A stretch of 7,563 nt of DNA from CAJXUU01 sp963975265 (GTDB lineage Bacteria; Bacteroidota; Bacteroidia; Chitinophagales; Saprospiraceae), in NCBI GenBank assembly GCA_963975265.1, contig CAXBGT010000240.1, positions 1 to 7,563 on the forward strand. Reading direction: 5' to 3'. The position numbers were made by a program, and so were the translations under genes. Positions 1 through 6,000 of this stretch are shown here, in pieces (positions within the stretch are counted from its first letter, which is position 1; the number at the start of each line of letters is the position of its first letter). Under the pieces are notes generated by a model, which made no database searches, had not been told where the DNA came from, and worked only from the letters and a program-made list of their open reading frames with translations.

Positions 1-1
1 C

Positions 2-184
2 CAAGGAGCTTATGACTTTGGATTTGGATATCATAATGGTGATCTAAATATGGACAGCAAAGCAAAATACGAAGCTCCGTTTGATGATCAATCGATTTTG
101 CTTTTCCAAATATTGTTTTATCCATTAAATAATACCTTCCAAAGTGCATTTGATTTTATGTACGAACAAATTCCTAACAATTAG
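2..184 (+). CDS. C-terminal end of an unidentified protein (5' end outside window)
   Basis: An open frame runs from the window edge to a TAG stop and encodes the last 60 residues of a protein, starting QGAYDFGFGYHNGD and ending MYEQIPNN. There is no start codon that makes sense here, and the frame is already open at base 2, so this is the tail of a gene beginning upstream. The composition (aromatic and acidic residues, HNGD, a YEAPFDD stretch) looks like a folded globular domain. It is not a T9SS sorting domain: there is no PNP motif, no G-x-Y near the end and no basic tail. I do not recognise the family. It ends 35 bases before the next gene on the same strand, with no hairpin between, so co-transcription with that gene is plausible but inferred. 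Confidence 0.7.
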   Translation, partial: QGAYDFGFGYHNGDLNMDSKAKYEAPFDDQSILLFQILFYPLNNTFQSAFDFMYEQIPNN

Positions 185-219
185 AACAGCCTTTAATAAA
201 AACGTATAAAACATCCACC

Positions 220-1611
220 ATGAAAATTAGATTTATAACTTACATATTTTTCATTTGTTTTTCTTCAATTAGTATGAAGATGATCGCTCAAACTGGACCA
301 GCAACTGCTCCAGTCGTTTATGAAGTAATTTACAATACAAGTACATGTCTTTATGAAGCTCATGCGCATGTTCAAAGTGGAGCATTAGCTTTTCCATTGA
401 CTATTCCATTTCCATCGAATTTCACTATCGTGATACCTGAAAGTTTTCCTAATACACCAATCAGTGCGGTTTCGAATCAGCCTCCTTCATTGGCGTGGAC
501 TAACAGTAATAACGTCTATAATCCATCTGCCGATCCAGTCCATGATTTTCACATGTTTTCTATATCTGGAGGTGGTGCAGGACAAGCTTACACCACATTT
601 GCTGTGGGTGATGACATTCTTTTATTTACATTTTCATTACCACATACTTTGTGCGAAGAAGGAATCAGAGTTTTCATAAACGGAACCGATCCAGATTCAG
701 GTGCTCCTGGAATGGGTGGGTTAGATTTATCAAATTCATTAAAAACTGTTAACCCAGCATTCCCACAAGGGTCAGAGCAATACACCGCAAATATCAACAA
801 CAGTGGAGTCATTTTACCAAAGCCTACAGCAAATCCATCGTTTGATTGTTCTAACACCGAAATCGAATTGTTTGCCAATCCAAATATTATTCCAAATTGC
901 TTGGGGCCACTTACATTCGAATGGACAGGACCTAATGCTTATCAGTCTACTGAAGAAAACCCTTCGATTGCAGTCACAGATGCTGCAGCACAATCAGGTG
1001 AATACGCACTTACTGTCACAGATGCAAATGGTTGTACTTTTGATGATAGTTTTGACATTACTGCTGTAAACTGTTTTCTACTACCCATCGAACTTTTGTC
1101 TTTTGAGGCAAATAAAAATCAAGATAATGTATTATTAATTTGGGTGACTGCAAATGAAATAAACAATGATTATTTTGATATTCAAAAATCAGATGATGGA
1201 GTTAATTTCACTACAATTGGAACCGTTCAAGGAGGTGGCACTGTGCAATCTGAATCTAGATACTCTTTTATCGATAAAGAACCTAATCGAGATAATTACT
1301 ACAGATTGATGCAAGTTGATTTTGATGGGAAAAGTGACCTTTCTGATCTCAGATACGTTGCTTTTGAAGATGGTAGATCAAGTGATTTCATGGCTTATCC
1401 TAATCCGTTTTCGAATTCCATATCTCTAACTTTGGTGGATGGTATATATAATGTAAAAATATATGCTGTTACTGGAGAATTGAAAGGTAGTTCTGTATTC
1501 ACCGCGGGAGATCAAATTAGTACTTCACAATTAAATATTGGTACCTATATTATTAAGGTCGAGAATAGCTTGGGAGTCCAAGTACTAAATCAAATTATAA
1601 TAAAAAGCTGA
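220..1611 (+). CDS. Secreted Ig/PKD-like protein with T9SS type A sorting domain
   Basis: Complete 463-residue gene. Residues 1-23 form a signal peptide (basic start, hydrophobic core, cleavage probably at IA|Q), so the protein is exported by Sec. Residues about 25-195 are a beta-rich N-terminal region I cannot name. Residues about 200-283 look like a PKD/SprB-type Ig-like repeat: FEWTGPN in its centre, then YALTVTDANGCTF. Residues about 285-385 start with LPIELLSFEA and include YYRLMQVDFDGK, a linker/beta region common before sorting domains in Bacteroidota. Residues about 386-463 are a type A sorting domain: MAYPNPFSN, an internal IYAVTGEL turn, GTYIIKV and a basic end. Such domains direct outer-membrane passage by T9SS, after which they are normally removed and the cargo attached or released. 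The ATG at 220 is chosen because it directly precedes the signal peptide. No Shine-Dalgarno is seen, which is usual in this phylum. The cargo function is unknown; no catalytic motif is visible. A strong hairpin follows at 1694-1730. Confidence 0.9.
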   Translation: MKIRFITYIFFICFSSISMKMIAQTGPATAPVVYEVIYNTSTCLYEAHAHVQSGALAFPLTIPFPSNFTIVIPESFPNTPISAVSNQPPSLAWTNSNNVYNPSADPVHDFHMFSISGGGAGQAYTTFAVGDDILLFTFSLPHTLCEEGIRVFINGTDPDSGAPGMGGLDLSNSLKTVNPAFPQGSEQYTANINNSGVILPKPTANPSFDCSNTEIELFANPNIIPNCLGPLTFEWTGPNAYQSTEENPSIAVTDAAAQSGEYALTVTDANGCTFDDSFDITAVNCFLLPIELLSFEANKNQDNVLLIWVTANEINNDYFDIQKSDDGVNFTTIGTVQGGGTVQSESRYSFIDKEPNRDNYYRLMQVDFDGKSDLSDLRYVAFEDGRSSDFMAYPNPFSNSISLTLVDGIYNVKIYAVTGELKGSSVFTAGDQISTSQLNIGTYIIKVENSLGVQVLNQIIIKS

Positions 1612-1788
1612 TTTGAAATAAACTAAAAAGGTTATTGAACATATGTAAATGTATTGACTCTAGGCTTTTCTAGGTTATACAAACACAACGTCTAAAACTT
1701 CCAATAATTAAATCAATTTTTGGGGGTTTTATGCATTGTTTTAAATGTTTTCTTATTTACGTGGCTTTTATTGTTGAGATTCCCAGCC
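1612..1788. other. Non-coding spacer; no gene seen apart from the terminator
   Basis: All frames are broken by frequent stops, and no peptide resembling a known family can be read. The stretch holds the terminator hairpin at 1694-1730 and otherwise looks like AT-rich spacer. A 7-base tandem duplication (ATTTAAG twice) sits just beyond its end at 1791-1804, where the decayed sorting-domain remnant begins. Confidence 0.6.
1694..1730 (+). terminator. Rho-independent terminator of the 463-residue gene
   Basis: A long hairpin lies about 80 bases after the stop codon. The arms 1694-1709 and 1715-1730 pair at 15 of 16 positions around a 5-base loop. The outer AAAAC/GTTTT and middle CCAA/TTGG pairs are perfect. 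Two positions are T-G, which pair only in RNA from the + strand, and one T-T mismatch sits inside. The 3' arm ends in four T and a T-rich stretch follows. The wobble pairs make it more stable in the + strand transcript, so it most likely ends transcription of the upstream gene. Confidence 0.6.
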
Positions 1789-2069
1789 AGATTTAAGATT
1801 TAAGAAATAGATGGCAAAACCCACCAAGAGGTAACCTCAACTATCAATGAACAACTAAATAAAATTATTGCTTATCCAAACCCATTCAATGAATCTATCA
1901 CATTGACAAAGTGTAAAGATATGAAGTGACAAGAACTACATTCGATGGTAAATTGGTAAATGTTCTATCGCAATCAAAAGGGGAAGATATTATTCTAAAT
2001 ATCACTGGATTAAGTAGTTGGATATATATCGCTACTCTCAAACATGTAACTGAAGTCAAAAGCCATTAA
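1789..2069 (+). pseudogene. Decayed T9SS type A sorting-domain gene remnant
   Basis: Translated piecewise, this is the C-terminal end of a sorting-domain protein. From 1804 one frame gives EIDGKTHQEV, then IIAYPNPFNESITL, stopping at 1930-1932. From 1920 another frame gives YEVTRTTFDGKLVNV, then LNITGLSSWIYIATLKH, ending with TAA at 2067-2069. The two halves form one domain if a single T is added near 1920 (K-D-Y-E-V-T), so a one-base deletion split it. A stop at 1801-1803 interrupts the upstream side, and a second frame slip there would join R-F-K at 1789 to EIDGK, matching the YYRLMQVDFDGK stretch of the upstream gene. The usual Gly of the G-[IT]-Y motif has become Trp. There is no start codon, signal peptide or cargo domain. 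It resembles the end of the upstream gene but is well diverged, so it is either an old duplicate or the stump of a separate gene. Confidence 0.75.
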
Positions 2070-2073
2070 ATTA

Positions 2074-2106
2074 TATCACCTTTAATTTGAACAAAGTAAA
2101 GGTATA
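2074..2106. repeat. Inverted repeat (hairpin) just past the pseudogene
   Basis: ACCTTTA at 2078-2084 is the exact reverse complement of TAAAGGT at 2097-2103, around a 12-base loop. Three more pairs (TAT/ATA) form if one C is bulged at 2077. It starts nine bases from the TAA of the remnant gene, where a terminator would be expected. No T-run follows on either strand, so it is either a decayed terminator or chance. Confidence 0.3.
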
Positions 2107-2113
2107 GCATCTG

Positions 2114-2144
2114 AAAAAAGTGGATTTTGATTTTGGAATCCACT
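2114..2144 (-). terminator. Rho-independent terminator of the 202-residue gene
   Basis: Read on the - strand, AGTGGATT (2144-2137) pairs perfectly with AATCCACT (2126-2119) across a 10-base loop and runs directly into six T (2119-2114). The first arm begins inside the TAG stop codon of the gene (2145-2143), so the hairpin has no spacer from the coding region. Confidence 0.8.
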
Positions 2145-2751
2145 AACCGCATCCATTTCCTTGTATTATCACAGATTGACTTGTATCTATAGCTCCTAAG
2201 GCTTTAACTATCACCAACGGAGCGTCAAATGTTATTGGATCTTCTATTTCTGTGAATTGGCCCAATATTCTTATTTCTTGACCCGCTTTATAAAATGTCC
2301 TTAAAGGAATATCAGCTTCAGTTAACTCTAAAATACTATCACAAATACCGACAGTAAGTAGAAAAGGAGAAGACGGATTTCCCAATTGCTCAAACCTATC
2401 AAATATAGCTTCCTCATTTGCAAAAAAAATAGAATCTACTGAAGCAACATACACCTCAAAAGAAAGAGAATCACCTGAAGTTTCATTGGAATACATAGTT
2501 ATAGGCATGTATGCTTTCCCATCAAGAAATATAATGTCCTCACTATCAACCACTCCCCTCGTCTCATTATTTACAATAGCCCTGATGATTGTATTTTCTT
2601 CATTGAGAAAGGTGTTGTTCAATTTCACGACCCTTATCATACCAATCATATTATACTGATAGTCAGCTGGATTTACAGACCAATCAGGCGGATTAGCAAC
2701 TAAATCTGAAAAGCCCAGTAAGACAAAGAATAATAAAGACAGTTTATACAT
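2143..2751 (-). CDS. Small secreted protein: W-x-V/R-G-V/YSN module plus 3-coathanger-like C-terminus
   Basis: Complete 202-residue gene. Residues 1-19 are a signal peptide (MYKLSLLFFVLLGF, then LVA|N). Residues about 22-135 are one copy of a beta-rich module also found twice in the neighbouring giant protein. The matching points are W24-S-V-N-P, the Y-N-M at 33-35, R65-G-V67 and T85-M-Y-S-N89, and a G-N-P-S-S-P end at 124-129. Residues about 136-202 begin with a Cys (C137) and LELTEADIP, then YKAGQEIRILGQ and FDAPLVIVKA, and end G-N-G-C-G. This matches the pattern I know for the Bacteroidota '3-coathanger stack' domain, many of which finish as Gly-Cys-x-COOH. C137 and C201 are the only cysteines after the signal. 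There is no type A sorting domain. The protein is probably exported and may use this alternative ending for surface attachment; that is inference. It follows the giant gene by 67 bases with a terminator between. No Bacteroidota promoter consensus is visible, so it is either a separate unit or expressed by read-through. Confidence 0.88.
   Translation of the reverse strand: MYKLSLLFFVLLGFSDLVANPPDWSVNPADYQYNMIGMIRVVKLNNTFLNEENTIIRAIVNNETRGVVDSEDIIFLDGKAYMPITMYSNETSGDSLSFEVYVASVDSIFFANEEAIFDRFEQLGNPSSPFLLTVGICDSILELTEADIPLRTFYKAGQEIRILGQFTEIEDPITFDAPLVIVKALGAIDTSQSVIIQGNGCG
2347..2682 (-). repeat. Shared beta module, copy 3 (in the 202-residue protein)
   Basis: Protein-level repeat, not a DNA repeat. 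It begins W-S-V-N-P-A-D-Y-Q-Y-N-M and carries the R-G-V and T-M-Y-S-N motifs at the same spacing as the two copies in the neighbouring large protein. It is the most diverged of the three in its second half, and the D-x-[IL]-x-[AV]-[FY] stretch before R-G-V reads TIIRAIVNN here. Confidence 0.7.
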
Positions 2752-2777
2752 TTTATAATTACATCTTGTATTAAAAT

Positions 2778-2813
2778 AAAAAGTGTAGGCAATCGATGAT
2801 CACCTACACTTTT
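2778..2813 (-). terminator. Rho-independent terminator of the giant gene
   Basis: On the - strand, AAAAGTGTAGG (2813-2803) pairs perfectly over 11 bases with CCTACACTTTT (2789-2779) around a 13-base loop. A T-rich tract (TTTTTATTTTAA) continues past the 3' arm. It lies six bases beyond the TAG stop of the giant gene and leaves only 26 bases before the next ATG. Confidence 0.85.
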
Positions 2814-2818
2814 GTCAG

Positions 2819-3098
2819 CTAACGTATTACAATGAATTTTGCATTGACTACATCATTGTCATCAAATAAAACAACTTGATATAGTCCAGGCGCCATATTA
2901 TTCGTGGATATATAACTATTTATTTCACCATTTGACGTTGTTAATGATACTTGATGAATCAGTGATCCATGTACATCAAAAACGCGAGCGATAACGTCTC
3001 CATCGAATAAACTTTTACTAGTAACTCGTACTTTCTCTCCTTTCTTAATTGGGTTTGGCGTTATGCGGATTTGTGAGGACACACCATATTCACTAATG
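2819..3098 (-). other. T9SS type A sorting domain of the giant protein
   Basis: The last roughly 92 residues carry the expected features in order: RITPNPIKKGE entry, V-F-D-V-H-G-S-L central turn, M-A-P-G-L-Y-Q-V-V-L, and the final NAKFIVIR. Family knowledge: this domain is the T9SS recognition signal and is normally cleaved after translocation. Confidence 0.9.
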
Positions 3099-6000
3099 CC
3101 TGTAGACAAAAGTTCGAATTCATACGGCTCACTAATTTCACCAACTTGACTATCAATAGCGAAGTATACGATCTCATCCAATGTATTGGCTTGATCTCCA
3201 TCAAACAACTTAAAATCTAGTTGTTCACCTGTATTATTAGAGTACATCGTCAAGAAAAATAGATATGAATCCAATGGTTCTACATAGATAGCTTCCGCTA
3301 CACCTCTACATACTCCTTCGTGGAAAACACCGAGGTGGTCACCCGATTTTATGACACTCTCACTATTCTTCAGGACTATTCCTGTCAATGTCATATTGTG
3401 TTCGAATTCGAACGGGTTGACTTCCCACCCATCAGGAAGATTTTCTGATCTTGCTTTAGCCGCCTGAGATTCAGTAAAATTCGAAATTATATTCGGATAC
3501 TGTAATACATCTTCAACGGAGGACTTCAGGATATAACCTTCGTTAGGCCTCAAATTTCGGAGTGTACCAATCCATCCAAAACCAGATACAAACTGGGCAA
3601 ATTCCGTTTGACTCTTAATCAAATCACCATCTAAGAGTGTAATACTATCTAAAGCAGTATTGATCGGTAATGGTGATCTTGGCGTGTAACCTATCCAATT
3701 CCAGCCAATACTAATTGGAATATCTACAGTATCTGGATCAATAAGATTTCCTTGTAAAAGTAAGGTATCGTAGTTATTGATTCTTAATTGATATGAAGAT
3801 ACATTTCCTATCGTATTCAATGATCCGAACCAACCAAATCCATCTGCATATTGAGCAAACTCGGTTTGACTTTTAAATATTCCATTTATGGGATCATTAA
3901 TATTCACAAGAACAGAATCAGGTGATGGTTCTTCTAATGCTAAATTAAAGGATAACCAATTCCAACCTCCATTTACAACTACTTCTTTCAATACAACACC
4001 ACTCGTATGTAATACTTGCGGAGCAAGTGGCGTTCCAATGAGATCATCACTCTCAAAAGTGAAGCTTTCTACTATTGGACTAAATAACAAACATGAAGAT
4101 GCATCCCAAATTCTCATATCGATTACATCTGGATCTAGAGAATTAGAGTATATCGTCAAGAACACTAAATATTTATCTATAATCGGATAATATTCTACCT
4201 TTCCAACACCTCTTAATTTGTCATCTATATATGCTGCGAGTATGTCTTCTTCATCAATAGATACTTCACCCTCAATGTCAAGTTCTGCGGTTATATTCAT
4301 TGCATATTCCCAATCACTAGCGGTGACTTCCCAAATTGGTTCTGGGCACACTACACGTGCATCTATTACCATAGGCTCGTCTCCTTCTGGTCCGCTCAAT
4401 TGGATGGTTTGTATTTGTCTACCAAACACCATGGTTTGATCAAATTCGAAAGTAATAACCTGAACATCGCCAGGTGCTAGGTCTCCGGCGGAAGGATATA
4501 CCGTGCTCCATTCGGGAACATCATCAAGTTCCCAAGTTATATTAAACCCACCTCTGTTTTCTATTCGTCGTTCTACTTTTACAAAGTCTTCTTCATACTT
4601 GACAACCTTCACATCTTCTTTGTCTAGCCAATTGAGTGAATTTTGATCTACAACAAACTCCCATTCAAGTGAACCTGATTTATTACCAACAAGGTCAAGA
4701 ATCGAATCTAGCTCTACTCTGATTACTTTATTCTCTAAGAATGAATTAGACACATTTGGAACAAGAATAATTTTATCCTCTGAACAGCTCATGGTAAAGT
4801 CAATCAGATTCCCAGTTTCTGTATTGTACATTCCTAGATTATTATTGTCAATATTGGCACCTATTCCCGCTGCGAGAATCACGTTATTACATTGGATAGG
4901 TTCATTGAAGGTTATTGAAATTTCATCACCTCTAGAGAGTACTCCATCTGCAGGTTCTGCTGTTCCAAATAATTCTGGAGGAGTACGTTCTATTTTTCCT
5001 TTTATGACATGTGAAATACCTACATCCAATCCACCTACACAAACTGCTAGTGCTCTGATCTCATAGAGGCCGTCAGCAAGAATACCAGTATCCCAATCAA
5101 CCAATTCGAATAGAATACCAAGAGAGTCTTTAGGAACTTCCGCAATATTGATCCATGATCCATCTCCTTGTGATCTTCTGTATTGTAACCTCATAAGATC
5201 TAGATCTAAATCATTCACATCATAATCCACTAGATTAATTGGTAATACTGGGCCACTAAAAGGGGTAACAACCCAATCTTGCGCAGGACTACTTATGTCT
5301 ACAGAACTACAAGGTTCAACAAAATTGACATTTACGGTCTGAGTAGCATTGAATGGTGTATTTGACTTCCCTATTCCTAGAGCAACATTTCGGTCATTTT
5401 CACATTGCACAAAATAGTCGAAAATTAATGTATCGATATAAGATGTATTGCTTCGTTCTACAGATACAGTTACTGGTATACTTTCCCCAAAAGGAACAAA
5501 ATATTCAGTATCCAATGGATCTGCGCCCGCTATTTTCACTTCCGCTCCGTTGACATTGGATGCTGAACGAAGAGAGAATATATATTCCCTATTTTCTTCT
5601 GTTTGAGAGACATTCCCAAGGTTGAAGTTAAATATGGCTGCATCATTCTCACGAATATTACTAGCGATTGATGCAGATACTAATGTCATAGAAACTTCAT
5701 CTCGCTTGACAGTCCCATCCTCATATGGACAGGAGCTCACTCCAGATACTGTATTAAACACAGGTGTACCATATACAGGGTCGTTAGAAATATTTACTGT
5801 AAAGAGATCTCCAGGATCATTGTCACTTAACCTATATCCTATAGTAGTTTCAGTAGTAGATATACTATCTGTGGTTTTGAATTTCCCTAGGTTAAATGTA
5901 GAAGTTAGGTTGGCTACAGCACCAACGCCATTGACAGTTAGACCTAATTCTCCGGCGATCTCACTGTTTACTTCGGTCACTATTGTGTATGAATTGCTGT

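Noticed and set aside
185..219. Promoter for the 463-residue gene in the 35-base gap
   Set aside because: No Bacteroidota -7 (TAnnTTTG) or -33 (TTTG) pair can be placed; the AT-rich sequence alone is not evidence.
588..878. 96-residue open frame on the - strand opposite the 463-residue gene
   Set aside because: Shadow of a well-supported secreted-protein gene; no family features.
1659..1674. TCTAGG direct repeat with two CTAG sites, as a possible operator or terminator
   Set aside because: Only a 4-bp self-complementary core and a short direct repeat; no T-run and no neighbouring gene it would obviously control.
1900..1932. Programmed ribosomal frameshift as an explanation for the split sorting domain
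   Set aside because: No slippery heptamer or downstream structure is seen at the junction, there are further stops upstream, and no start codon or cargo domain exists. Simple decay is a better fit.
3497..3970. Repeat array as a CRISPR or mobile-element signature
   Set aside because: The repetition is at the protein level in an intact reading frame, with diverged codons and no spacers.
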